Assembly (NCBI RefSeq): GCF_000238775.2
Contig: NZ_AFEJ02000001.1
Location: 2,418,001-2,482,000 of the forward strand
DNA from: Acaryochloris sp. CCMEE 5410
GTDB taxonomy: Bacteria; Cyanobacteriota; Cyanobacteriia; Thermosynechococcales; Thermosynechococcaceae
Direction: 5' to 3'
DNA length: 64,000 nucleotides
Every line of letters starts with the position of its first letter. Positions within the stretch are counted from its first letter, which is position 1. Below are positions 8,453 to 17,955 of the stretch, in pieces. A model generated the notes under the pieces. It made no database searches, was not told the origin of the DNA, and was given only the letters and a program-made list of their open reading frames with translations. The translations under genes were made by a program, and so were the position numbers.

Positions 8453-9229
8453 ATGTCACCAAAATCTATTGTGCGGTCTGAGGTTGGGTTATGGATGATT
8501 CATGGCAACCTCCAAACCCCTAAAGTATGGCACCCCATCACAACGCAACTTCATCAAGCGATCGACCCAAAGTTCAATCTCTCCATTTTCTTGGAAGATC
8601 TATGGGACAGTCCAGGAGACTCTTTAGAGGAATGGGCAGCCCTTTTCTGTCAACGGGTTCAACCCCATTCATTTAAGTCTCGTTTTTTACTGGGTTATTC
8701 CTTGGGCGGTCGGTTAGCGTTTCATGCCCTGCTACATCAACCTGAGTTATGGCAGGGAGCCATCATTATTAGTGCTGACTCGGGGTTGGAATCAGAGTGC
8801 GATCGCAACCGCTGTCTCCAAAGAGATAAAGCTTGGAGCAACAAATTCCTGCATGATAAGTGGGCAAACTTAATCAAGGAGTGGAATTCACTCCCCGTAT
8901 TTTGTAGACGCCAGCCTACCTATCCAGTCCTAGAAAAAGATTTTTCTCGCATTAAACTTTCACAGGTATTTCAGATCTTCTCCAAGGGACACCAAAACAA
9001 TCTCCTCCCAAATTTACAAACTCTCAACGTTCCAATTTTGTATATATCAGGGTCAGAAGACATGCATTATTGCCAAGTTGGCCAAAAGCTAGATCGTCAT
9101 TGTTCATCCATCAATCATCGCACTATTTTGCACGCTGGACATCGCGTTCCCTGGGAGAATACAAATTCATTCTTACCAGTCTTAACTCATTTTTTAACCA
9201 GAGATTATAATACTCAAAAAGCAAACTGA
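8453..9229 (+). CDS. Alpha/beta hydrolase, MenH-like
   Basis: The 258-residue protein shows a compact alpha/beta hydrolase. The oxyanion-hole strand is GLWMIHGNLQTPKVW, the nucleophile elbow GYSLGGRLAFHALLHQPELW (Ser), the acid region VPILYISGSEDMHY, and the catalytic His lies in HAGHRVPWEN. The order and the GYSLGGRLA elbow resemble MenH (SHCHC synthase) of phylloquinone synthesis. The pathway is known in cyanobacteria, but other small hydrolases look the same. The frame is open back to TTG 8369; ATG 8453 is preferred because homologous sequence starts there. It is divergent from the DUF5682-type gene. It is the last gene before the AT-rich island. Confidence 0.75.
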   Translation: MSPKSIVRSEVGLWMIHGNLQTPKVWHPITTQLHQAIDPKFNLSIFLEDLWDSPGDSLEEWAALFCQRVQPHSFKSRFLLGYSLGGRLAFHALLHQPELWQGAIIISADSGLESECDRNRCLQRDKAWSNKFLHDKWANLIKEWNSLPVFCRRQPTYPVLEKDFSRIKLSQVFQIFSKGHQNNLLPNLQTLNVPILYISGSEDMHYCQVGQKLDRHCSSINHRTILHAGHRVPWENTNSFLPVLTHFLTRDYNTQKAN

Positions 9230-10964
9230 GAAAGGATTACATAATTCCATCATCCAGATTTATTTACTGAAGCAAGCATCAAGTGAATAAAGTTTATAGT
9301 CAACAGAGCCAAGCAATATTTTATGTTATCCTCTGAATCATTAGCCCTAAGTGGGCATAAATAATAGAGATAGTTTTTACTACTAAAATCAAGACTAGTA
9401 TCATTAAGAGTTAAATATATATTGAATCTAACCTTTCTTTAGTTCAAGCATCAAATATTACTGATATTAAAATGCTCTTTTCAGTTGAAGCCTGCCTAGG
9501 AGAGCCGTAATCAATAATTAGATAAATGATCAATCTAGCGCCAAGCGTCTATTTATCATGGCTGAATGAAGTAAACGCATCATCCATAGTTATCAATACA
9601 CCTAGCTTGATTTATATAGCATTTACAAGAGTTACCATTGAGAATTATTTATCGATAAAATTATAATCTCATTGCAAAATCAACAGTTTAGCTAATCTGA
9701 TACAACGAATCAGCCTATATCCTTTTATTCCTTTTTGAGGTTGAACATTACATTTTTTGCACTCTTCTTAACGAAGCATTTGATTTAAATCAGTATAGGC
9801 TTCGATAAAATAATCCTCTTTAAATAATGGTTTTAGCTTTAAACTATTACCTCATGCAATTTTTTTAATCTCCTAAAACTACTGTCACCTATAGGATCTA
9901 AGCACTGAGTAGTCAAGCAGTTACCAGGCTTTATCAATTTAATTTTACAAAATTCTTGTTTTACGATATAAAAAGCATAAATGTTTTTGAATATCCATTA
10001 AAAAAATAATAATAACTACCTGTCATTTAAAGTCATATAAAAACATATGACATCAATAAAACATAAAATAACCTAGATAACTTTTGTAAAGAAAAACTAT
10101 TCAATTGCTCAAACAAAAGGTAGATTCAAAATGTGTTTGCCAAAGTCAAAAAATCAATCTAATCTAGTTGAGCTATGATTAATCTATAAGTTCATAAGCA
10201 ATCTAGATAGAATGTTTTTTAGTTTGTTTGATATATGAACCAAGAATTTTCTACATTAGACTATTCTTACACTTATAGATTTTTTAAATCTGCTACGTTC
10301 AAATAAATTCCCCAAGCCCACGGTCAAAGAACTATTTGTTCAGCTTTTCACATAAATAGTGAAGAGAGATGAAAGTAATCAGAACTAAAGAGCAATGGCT
10401 AGGACCACCTTTTCTAAACATATAGAAATGGTGTATAGCCATGGATTATGTGCATAAGATTGATTGAAGCATCTAGAGGATATTGTTCTAAGTCATCTAG
10501 TTAGGTACTACAACATGCATTAGCTCTAATCAATATAGAGATATCAACTTCAAAATGTAAATTGACAGTGCTTATAAGTTTTCCAAGGCTTTTTAAGAAA
10601 ACTATAGGGATTGTCAAATAGTGCTGCATAATTATTTCTATCCAAGGGTGGATAATAACATTTCATCCTCTAATGGTAAAAGTATCAAGCCTAGAAAAGG
10701 TTGCCTTTATTTAGTAATCACGTATCCCTAACCAAAAAAAGGGAATCGTTTTAGGGCTATTCTTACTCCCGAATTTCTCAATCTAATCACATTAAATTTA
10801 TTAAAACTTTTTTGTGTACGAAAATATTTTTTTAAATAGCCATCCACTCAAAAAAACCAAAAAATATTAAATTTTCGATATACCTAAATCATTTTCTGTC
10901 TAAAATAAAAATGTTTTGAACAAAAATATGTCATAAAGTAGGGTATTTTTCATAAATTAAGGTT
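9230..10964. other. Long AT-rich non-coding stretch at the left edge of the export island
   Basis: There are 1735 bases without a convincing gene on either strand. The base composition is markedly AT-rich with many short A and T runs, unlike the flanking genes. Small frames (for example one of 45 residues from ATG 9526) lack ribosome sites and recognisable sequence. The region ends at the HlyD-family gene, so its right part must hold that operon's promoter. It could be a decayed gene region or hold unrecognised small peptide genes. Confidence 0.5.
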
Positions 10965-12518
10965 TTGGGGGCAAAGGTTTTGACTATTTCTGATCAAGAA
11001 TTAGGCAAAAAAAACGAACAAAGATCAAGCTTAAATCAGCCTAAAATACGAAATTTTGCATATAAAAATAATGACATTATTGATTGGTCTGCATCATTAC
11101 AATCACTCCTAGATCAGCCTCCGGCAGAGATGCCTCTCCGAATTATTTTGAGCGGAGTAGTATTCTTACTTGCTTTTCTCAGCTGGGCTTGGCTAGGAAA
11201 AATAGAAGATATAGGGACGGCAAAAGGAAAGCTAGTCCCAAAAGGTGAGACTTATAAGGTTGAGTCTGTTGCAATCGGGAAGGTCAGCAGAATTGCAGTC
11301 AAAGAAGGAGAAACTGTTACAGCTGGACAAGTCATCGCTGAATTAGATACTTCTTTAGATAAAAAAGAAGTCAAGCGATTAGAACAAATGCTATCTAGCT
11401 ATGAACAAGAGCTAAAGCAAAAACAATCTCTACTCAATAAAGTTTACTTAGAAGCTCAAACTCATCAACAAATTTCTACCTCAGAGAATTTGGGTCAAGA
11501 GTCTGCCATAAAATCAGCTGAAGATAGGGCGGATACTCTACTTCAGTTGCTAATACAACAAAAGCAAGAGATTAATGCTTACAATGCCAGGCATAAACGC
11601 TTAAAACTCTTGTCAAACTTATCAAGATCCCGAGTAAAGCAATTAGAGCTAGATCTCAAATCCAATCAAGGTCGTGTGAAAAAATTAAAGTCGTTGGAAA
11701 AGCAAGGTGCTATCTCTAGCGAATTAGTCTTCCAGGCCAATCAAAATCTTAGTCAAGTTCAGAGTCAGATCACAGAAAGTAAATTACAAGACATTACTAG
11801 TGTCAGCCAGCAAATCTTTCAAAATGAGCAATCGATGCGAACTCTTGCTGCAAAAATGACAGAAGATCAAGGAGAGCTCTATTCTGCTTATCGACAAGTT
11901 GAACAACTAAAAGCAGAGTTAAATCGGAATAAAGCGGAAAGAACTCGACTAAAGCTAGAAGCATACCAAAAAATTGATCAGCTTAAACTAGAAACTACCC
12001 AAGCAAGAACTAAAGTATCTGAAACAAAGAATCAGATGCTCAAAGCCAAAGCAACTCTAGACCAAAAGCTCTTTAAAGCACCTATTGATGGTGTTGTTTT
12101 ATCATTTAATTTAAAGAATGAAGGTAAGGTAGTCAATTCAGGGCAAACTGTAGCTGAAATTGCACCTCACAACACTCCTTTAATAATTGCTGCAGTTTTA
12201 CCCAATCAGGAAGCAGGCTTTATTAAGAAAGATCAACCAGCGAAAGTTAAATTTGATGCCTATTCATATCAAGATTATGGGGTAGTACCAGGTAAGGTAT
12301 CCTCAATTTCATCAGACTCAAAATATGATCCGAAGCTAGGAAATGTTTACCAAGTTGAAGTTGAATTAGAGCGTCATCACATCGTAGACAATAACAAGAG
12401 AATTAAATTTAGGCCTGGCCAATCGGCAACAGCTAATATTGTTATCCGTCAGCGTCGTATTATCGATGTTTTATTAGATCCAATCAAGCAATTGAAGAGT
12501 GGCAACACGAAAAAATAA
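10965..12518 (+). CDS. HlyD-family membrane-fusion (adaptor) protein of a type I exporter
   Basis: This 517-residue periplasmic adaptor has a short cytoplasmic N-terminus and one membrane segment (about 59-77, RIILSGVVFLLAFLSWAWLG). The first lipoyl-like half is GKVSRIAVKEGETVTAGQVI (about 108-130), followed by a long coiled coil (about 135-365). The second lipoyl half is FKAPIDGVVLSFNLKNEGKV, and the C-terminal beta-barrel includes FRPGQSATANIVIRQR. It should bridge an inner-membrane ABC exporter to an outer-membrane channel. No ATG is available near the N-terminus: the frame is closed by a stop at 10953, so the start is TTG 10965 or TTG 10980. It is the first gene of an export cluster with the HetP-like and C39-ABC genes. 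No TolC gene is present in the window. Confidence 0.9.
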   Translation: MGAKVLTISDQELGKKNEQRSSLNQPKIRNFAYKNNDIIDWSASLQSLLDQPPAEMPLRIILSGVVFLLAFLSWAWLGKIEDIGTAKGKLVPKGETYKVESVAIGKVSRIAVKEGETVTAGQVIAELDTSLDKKEVKRLEQMLSSYEQELKQKQSLLNKVYLEAQTHQQISTSENLGQESAIKSAEDRADTLLQLLIQQKQEINAYNARHKRLKLLSNLSRSRVKQLELDLKSNQGRVKKLKSLEKQGAISSELVFQANQNLSQVQSQITESKLQDITSVSQQIFQNEQSMRTLAAKMTEDQGELYSAYRQVEQLKAELNRNKAERTRLKLEAYQKIDQLKLETTQARTKVSETKNQMLKAKATLDQKLFKAPIDGVVLSFNLKNEGKVVNSGQTVAEIAPHNTPLIIAAVLPNQEAGFIKKDQPAKVKFDAYSYQDYGVVPGKVSSISSDSKYDPKLGNVYQVEVELERHHIVDNNKRIKFRPGQSATANIVIRQRRIIDVLLDPIKQLKSGNTKK

Positions 12519-12895
12519 CATTGCTTGAATTCTCATCTCTTAATCAATAAATAGAATACATCATCTTCTTTCAGTCATCTCTGACTACTGAAAAGCTCTC
12601 GAGTAGTTTTCATCTTAATTTATAAAATGCAAATATCCATCTATAGATCACAGCAAATAAGATCAAGGGAAAGCAAAATATTATGCCAAAAGATTTTTAT
12701 TTTCCTTCAAGCTCTATTTTTCATGAAAAGAATCAATATATCTCAATAAACTTTTTGAAAATTAGAAGCAAGATAAATAGGCTCATGACCCATCAAAATG
12801 CACCATAAATTAAACTACTCATCTAAGAATCAGTACGCATAGAATCATATAACTTCAGTTACAGTATCGCTTTATCAAAAAATTGGATTAATAGA
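12519..12895. other. Intergenic region between the HlyD and HetP-like genes
   Basis: These 377 AT-rich bases contain no recognisable gene. The gap is long for one operon, so the HetP-like gene may have its own promoter here. No obvious terminator hairpin was seen. Confidence 0.45.
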
Positions 12896-13315
12896 ATGAA
12901 TCATCACTTATCTACTCACTCTGGGACTGATTTTGATAAACAAATCACTTACGAACAATTCAATCAAGTGATTGAAGCCATACTAATGGGGAAATATTCT
13001 TGGGCTTGCGTCTTAATGCTGCGTTTTGTGGGATATAACCCACTTCACTATATTCCTTATCGCACTTACAACAGATTAATCAAAAAAGAAAGCCTACTGA
13101 GTTATCAAACATCTAAAGACAAAGCGAGCTGTAAAGAATTTGAGCCCAAGTCACTTATAGCCCAGTCAAACTCACCCAGATACATGCAAGATCTCGAATA
13201 CTTAGAAGATGTTCGAGAAAAATCAACTCAGGTAACAGGTGGAACAAGCAATAACTGGCTAGCCAAAAACTATCTTACTATGTGGAATAAAAAGATCAGT
13301 AATCCAAACCTTTAG
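12896..13315 (+). CDS. hetP: HetP-family protein
   Basis: The 139-residue protein contains the block [20 protein letters not shown] followed by [25 protein letters not shown] (about residues 21-65). This is the characteristic HetP domain of cyanobacteria. In Anabaena, HetP and its paralogues control commitment to heterocyst formation, and hetP sits next to hetC. The second half (residues 70-139) is polar and poorly conserved. The gene lies between the HlyD-family gene and the HetC-type C39 ABC exporter, 34 bases before the latter, so co-transcription is likely. This genome shows no other sign of heterocyst genes in the window, so a role in regulating or assisting export is my inference. HetP proteins have no established enzymatic activity. 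Confidence 0.8.
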   Translation: MNHHLSTHSGTDFDKQITYEQFNQVIEAILMGKYSWACVLMLRFVGYNPLHYIPYRTYNRLIKKESLLSYQTSKDKASCKEFEPKSLIAQSNSPRYMQDLEYLEDVREKSTQVTGGTSNNWLAKNYLTMWNKKISNPNL

Positions 13316-13349
13316 CACAAAAACCTGAATAACATGAATCTAAGTTCAG

Positions 13350-16300
13350 ATGGATAATTTAAGGATTTCAGATAACAACCACCCTTTTCAAACTCCAGTG
13401 GAACTATCTAAGCTTCCCAGTCTATTATCTAAAATAAGCAACATATCGCACTCAGATCCTGTTATCAGTGCGCTAAGTGCTCAATTTGAGATACTTGATC
13501 TACAACTTGGAGATTCTGTTTACGACATCAATGAATTCACTACTCAAATAAAGGATAATTACCAAGATTTATATCTGATAACTCAAGGGAAAATTAGGCT
13601 TGTAAGTGCTGGCTCCGAAAAAGCTCAAAATTTATCCATTCAATTATTGGAAAAGGGTGTTTTTTTTGGAGGTGACTCAAATTACCGTGAGGCCAGTCTA
13701 CCTTACCAAGCATTCGCTGCGAGTGAAGCACAGATTGCAAAGATTTCTTTTAAGGTACTGCAACCTTTTTTAGCACAGTTACCAAGGCTACAAGGTCATT
13801 TAGCTACAACTATTCAAGATCGCCAATGTTTAATCTTCTTTAAAACCCTTACAAGCTTAAATAGACTGCCAACCCATAAGTTAGAAAAATTCTGTGTATA
13901 TATCGTAGAGAAGAAAATACTCCCTGGCACACCTGTTACTGAATTAGCGCCTGCTGACTTGGGTCGTTTTTGGCTACAGCAAGGTCAGATTCAGGATCAA
14001 GAATCTCACCCTGGATTTACTTGGGGGTATCCAGACACGACTGAGGTCAGTAGCTCTAGTGAAACTGAATTATTAATATATCAATTACCAAAAGAAAATT
14101 GGGAGGCTGCCACCACCATTGCGCCACAATTGACCTTGCTGGAGAAAGACAGTCGTCCATCACCCACCACATCACTAAATGCTAACCCTCGTAGAATTTA
14201 CAACACTGAACGCACTAAATCTTGGAAGCGAAATTTGGTTCGGTCTACCCCTCAGAGAGTTAGAAAGGGTCAGTCTAATCTATCGTCCATTTCACAGAAC
14301 ATAGAGCATCCACAACAGATTGATTTCCCTAAACCGCTAAAACCTCGTCGCACTCTATGGAACACGTATCCATTTATTGAGCAGCAAAGTTCATCTGACT
14401 GCGGGGTTGCTTGTCTGGCCATGATTAGTCAGTACTGGGGCAAACGATTTAGTCTCAGTTGGTTACGAGAAACAACCGGTGTATGGCGTTCAGGTACTTC
14501 TCTTAAACATTTAGCGGGTACCGCAGAATCTCTTGGTTACCATGCCCGACCTGTACGAGCCAGTTTAAATCGTTTAGCCGATGAAGCTAATCCGTGGATT
14601 GCACATTGGGAAGGAGACCACTTTATTGTTGTTTACTGGGTTAAAGGAGACAAGGTTTTAGCTGCTGACCCAGCAAAAGGTAAATACCAAATATCACGCC
14701 GAAAATTTTTAGCGAGCTGGACTGGTTTTGCGCTTCTTCTAGACCCAACTGAACAATTATATGCAGTTCCTGGTGAAAAGCGCTCTTTAGGTAGATTTTT
14801 CAATCTACTTTTACCGTATCGCTCTTTAGGACTGCAAATCATCTTAGCGTCTATCTTAATTCAAATTTTTGGCATTATTTCACCGCTATTTACTCAAATA
14901 ATTCTTGACCAAATAGTCGTTAGTAAGAGCCAAACAACTCTCAATGTGATGATCATCGGTGCTTTGCTATTCGGCATCGCAGGTATGGGGCTAAGTGCAG
15001 TTCGCACATATCTCTTAAACTATTTCGCTAATCGGTTGGACTTGACAATGATTAGCGGTTTAATCCGACATACTCTCAATTTACCTATCAAATTTTTTGA
15101 ATCACGCAGAGTCGGAGATATCATCACAAGAGTTCAAGAGAATGAAAAGATTCAGCAATTTTTAATAGGACAGGTATTACTAGCCTGGCTAGATGTAGTG
15201 ACGGGGATCATTTATTTATGCTTGATGCTGTACTATAACTGGCAACTTACATTATTAGTATTAGCAATTATTCCCCCAATCATCATACTGACATTAGTTT
15301 CAACTCCTTTGCTTCGCAAAGTATCTCGAGAGCAGTTTAATGCGACTGCCGATGAGAACTCTACGTTAGTAGAAATGCTCTCCGGTATTTCTACTGTTAA
15401 ATCTGTTGCTGTAGAACAAGAATTCCGGTGGCGTTGGGAAGATAAATTAACGCATCAACTCAATATACAGTTTAAAGGGCAAAAACTTGCGATTAATCTA
15501 GGTATATTGAGTAGCCTAATTAACACGATTGGCGGAACTGCTCTACTTTGGTTTGGAGCAACTTTAGTTATTCAAGATCAACTCACGGTTGGCCAATATG
15601 TTGCTTTTAATATGATGAAAGGCAATGTTATCAGTCCTATTATTGCTTTAGTCGGATTATGGGACGAATTACAAGAAGTCTTAATATCTGTTGAAAGACT
15701 AAATGATATTTTTGATTATCAACCAGAAGAAGCATCTCAAAAGTCTTCTGTTAATTTACCCAATATTGAGGGTAATATTCGATTCGAGAATGTCACCTTC
15801 CGCTATGAGTCAGAAGAAGAGCGAAATGCGATCCAAAATATCTCTTTTGAGGTTAACAAAGGTCAAACTCTAGCAATAGTTGGGCGTAGTGGCTCTGGCA
15901 AAAGTACTTTAGTCAAGTTACTTCAAGGGCTTTACCAGCCTACCAGTGGCCAAATTTCGATAGATGGACACGATCTTAATCATTTATCGCTTCAATCACT
16001 CCGTTCCCAGCTTGGGGTCGTTCAACAAGAGTGCTTTTTATTTTCAGGAACAATCCAAGAAAATATTACGCTCCATCAACCCAAAATTAGTTTAGAGCAG
16101 GTTATTGAAACTGCTAAGCTGGCAGAAGCGCATGCTTTTATTCAGTCTTTTCCTCTCGGATACAGCACCAAAGTTGGTGAGTGGGGTACTAATCTTTCTG
16201 GAGGTCAAAGGCAAAGAATTGCTATTGCCAGAGCATTGCTGGAGAGGCCACCTATACTCATCTTTGATGAGGCTACCAGTTCCCTAGACACTGAATCAGA

Positions 16301-16502
16301 GCGAAGATTTCAGGAGAATTTGAAGCATTTGACGCGAGAGCGGACAACTTTTATTATTGCTCACCGACTTTCAACAGTACGCAATGCTGACTGCATCATT
16401 GTTTTGGATAAAGGAATACTCGTTGAGAAAGGCACTCACGAAGAGCTAATCAAAAAGCAAGGGCTCTATTTTTACTTAGCTCAGCAACAACTAGAGCTGT
16501 AA
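13350..16502 (+). CDS. HetC-type ABC exporter with C39 peptidase and CNBD-like N-terminus
   Basis: This 1050-residue protein has four parts. Residues about 50-280 look like cyclic-nucleotide-binding-type beta-rolls (YLITQGKIRLVSAGS). A C39 peptidase follows, with Cys351 in SSDCGVACLAMI, His424 in EGDHFIVVY and Asp440 in AADPAKG. The membrane domain spans about 487-780. The ATPase has Walker A GRSGSGKST (about 845), signature LSGGQRQRIAIARA (about 949), Walker B ILIFDEATSSLD and H-loop IIAHRLST. C39 exporters cut double-glycine leaders and export the cargo. All catalytic residues are present. Size, domain order and the adjacent HetP-like gene match HetC of Anabaena. The likely cargo genes lie downstream on the opposite strand (17956-20771). 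Confidence 0.92.
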   Translation: MDNLRISDNNHPFQTPVELSKLPSLLSKISNISHSDPVISALSAQFEILDLQLGDSVYDINEFTTQIKDNYQDLYLITQGKIRLVSAGSEKAQNLSIQLLEKGVFFGGDSNYREASLPYQAFAASEAQIAKISFKVLQPFLAQLPRLQGHLATTIQDRQCLIFFKTLTSLNRLPTHKLEKFCVYIVEKKILPGTPVTELAPADLGRFWLQQGQIQDQESHPGFTWGYPDTTEVSSSSETELLIYQLPKENWEAATTIAPQLTLLEKDSRPSPTTSLNANPRRIYNTERTKSWKRNLVRSTPQRVRKGQSNLSSISQNIEHPQQIDFPKPLKPRRTLWNTYPFIEQQSSSDCGVACLAMISQYWGKRFSLSWLRETTGVWRSGTSLKHLAGTAESLGYHARPVRASLNRLADEANPWIAHWEGDHFIVVYWVKGDKVLAADPAKGKYQISRRKFLASWTGFALLLDPTEQLYAVPGEKRSLGRFFNLLLPYRSLGLQIILASILIQIFGIISPLFTQIILDQIVVSKSQTTLNVMIIGALLFGIAGMGLSAVRTYLLNYFANRLDLTMISGLIRHTLNLPIKFFESRRVGDIITRVQENEKIQQFLIGQVLLAWLDVVTGIIYLCLMLYYNWQLTLLVLAIIPPIIILTLVSTPLLRKVSREQFNATADENSTLVEMLSGISTVKSVAVEQEFRWRWEDKLTHQLNIQFKGQKLAINLGILSSLINTIGGTALLWFGATLVIQDQLTVGQYVAFNMMKGNVISPIIALVGLWDELQEVLISVERLNDIFDYQPEEASQKSSVNLPNIEGNIRFENVTFRYESEEERNAIQNISFEVNKGQTLAIVGRSGSGKSTLVKLLQGLYQPTSGQISIDGHDLNHLSLQSLRSQLGVVQQECFLFSGTIQENITLHQPKISLEQVIETAKLAEAHAFIQSFPLGYSTKVGEWGTNLSGGQRQRIAIARALLERPPILIFDEATSSLDTESERRFQENLKHLTRERTTFIIAHRLSTVRNADCIIVLDKGILVEKGTHEELIKKQGLYFYLAQQQLEL

Positions 16503-16541
16503 GAGAATTAAAAAGATAAACTGATATATCTAACAGAATTT

Positions 16542-17291
16542 TCATCCTTTCATATTAATAACGTACTCAATTTCTTTATTGATCCATTCATCAAACAAAC
16601 TATGAAGTATTTCTTGCCTCAACTCAGGCGTTAACTCTGCAGGAATATGTTCCTCAATCCTTAAGAGGTGATACACATCTTCTGTTTGAATTGGACCTAG
16701 TAGAATCCCTATAGGTAAGGGATCTTGAAAGATAACTGCAGCGATATCTGGGGGAAAACTTAAACGATTTTTCTGACCTGTATAACCGCACAGATAGCGA
16801 GCGTTCTGATCAAGATTGTGAAGTCGCGCAGCTTCGTAAAAACTAATTTCTTCTTCTTCAATTTGATAAAATAGCTCTTGTACAAAATTTTGGCAGTCAA
16901 GACTAATTTGATAGACCACAAAGCGATCAAAATTTAATCGTCTTTCAGCAAAAAAAGGTTCTACTTGCTCTTCAAATAGATGTTTAGCCAATTTTTTGGT
17001 AAGCACGTGATTCTGAATTGCAATTTCCCATTCATCTGGGGTAATCATTTGCTCATTGAGCCAAGCCATCGTATCAGATGCCTTCTCCAAATGCTTATTA
17101 CGGCGAATCTCATCTACTTCATTTTGAATTTCTTCAGGTGTAACCGTAATATTTTGAGAATCAGCTGTTTGAAGAATAATTTTTTGTTTAAGAATTTGCT
17201 CGCAGACCTCTACTAGACTCATATTTTGCTTGAGTGCTTCTAGCACCTCAGCTATCTCAATTGGAATTCCGCGAAAGTCTATAGTCATCAT
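16542..17291 (-). CDS. SurA/PpiC-like (parvulin-type) peptidyl-prolyl isomerase-like protein
   Basis: The 249-residue protein has a SurA-like helical N-terminal region (ITVTPEEIQNEVDEIRRNKH, then DTMAWLNEQMITPDEWEIAI) and a degenerate parvulin domain around residues 120-230. Its last strand reads LPIGILLGPIQTEDVYHLLR, similar to the VGPV-type strand of parvulins. No signal peptide is visible, so it probably acts in the cytoplasm on cargo before export. Such proteins are known to occur beside HlyD and C39 ABC genes in cyanobacterial bacteriocin-type clusters. It converges on the exporter gene (39 bases apart) and points the same way as the cargo genes at 17956-20771. Isomerase activity is not assured, because few catalytic parvulin residues can be recognised. 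Confidence 0.8.
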   Translation of the reverse strand: MMTIDFRGIPIEIAEVLEALKQNMSLVEVCEQILKQKIILQTADSQNITVTPEEIQNEVDEIRRNKHLEKASDTMAWLNEQMITPDEWEIAIQNHVLTKKLAKHLFEEQVEPFFAERRLNFDRFVVYQISLDCQNFVQELFYQIEEEEISFYEAARLHNLDQNARYLCGYTGQKNRLSFPPDIAAVIFQDPLPIGILLGPIQTEDVYHLLRIEEHIPAELTPELRQEILHSLFDEWINKEIEYVINMKG

Positions 17292-17611
17292 TCAGTAGGA
17301 AATACTAAATAGAAAATTTTTCTATTTTTTTTGCTAAATACTTGTATATATCTTCTCTAAAGCAATTATTCCATAGCTATAAAACATACGTAAGGCTTAA
17401 TCACTCATGGGCATACTATGTGCTGAGCTAGCCAAATATCAGTTTGCTTAAGCTAAAAAATCAGAAGATAGTTCTCTCAAGATTACTGAAAGCATCATCA
17501 CCTGAAAGCTATATTCAGTAAGCGATCCAAGAAATCTATATCAATAGAACAACTTATTGCTTTATTAAACAAGTTTCTTGGAAAGCGTTATTCATCAAAT
17601 CCCAACACTAG

Positions 17612-17646
17612 ATCCGAGGGTGCTATTATCAATGGCACCCTCGGAT
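17612..17646 (-). terminator. Perfect 12-bp hairpin, possible terminator
   Basis: ATCCGAGGGTGC and GCACCCTCGGAT form a perfect 12-bp stem with an 11-base loop. It lies beyond the 3' end of the RTX-like gene (minus strand), so it could end that transcript. No T-run follows on either strand, so it is not a classical intrinsic terminator and might instead protect the RNA end. Confidence 0.45.
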
Positions 17647-17676
17647 ATTCAACGACTCTGTTATCGCTAGTATCAA

Positions 17677-17790
17677 TAGACCTCTTGCATAATTCAGCTA
17701 ACGATATGGTAGCGAACTAAAAACCCAAGTCAGATCGCAGCATAAATTGAGTTAGTAACACATCATGGAACGAATATTGCAAGAGGTCTA
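17677..17790. mobile_element. 114-bp MITE-like element
   Basis: The ends TAGACCTCTTGCA and TGCAAGAGGTCTA are exact inverted repeats (13 bp), and the match continues imperfectly to 19 bp. If the outer TA is taken as a duplicated target, the element resembles a TA-target MITE mobilised by an IS630/Tc1-type transposase. It has no coding capacity. It lies downstream of the RTX-like gene in the export island. A parent element is not in this window. Confidence 0.6.
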
Positions 17791-17955
17791 ATGCAAGCTA
17801 TGCCTTATTTCAATCTGAAAGGAATAGGTAGTTGTGCTAAAACCCAATTATCCAAAATAGATTAAAAATTCCTAGCGGAGAATATGAGCTAAGGAGACTA
17901 AGGCATTTCTAACAACATCTTTGGCGTTCTCACTTACTCTATTTAGCTTGAAATA

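Larger units (their letters stand above)
17292..17955. other. Intergenic region holding a hairpin and a MITE-like element
   Basis: These 664 bases have no gene. They contain a perfect 12-bp hairpin (17612-17646) and a 114-bp inverted-repeat element (17677-17790), both listed separately. The rest is AT-rich without recognisable features. Confidence 0.6.

Noticed and set aside
9526-9663. 45-residue frame on the plus strand in the gene-free stretch
   Set aside because: No ribosome site, leader motif or known relatives, so it was not called a peptide gene.
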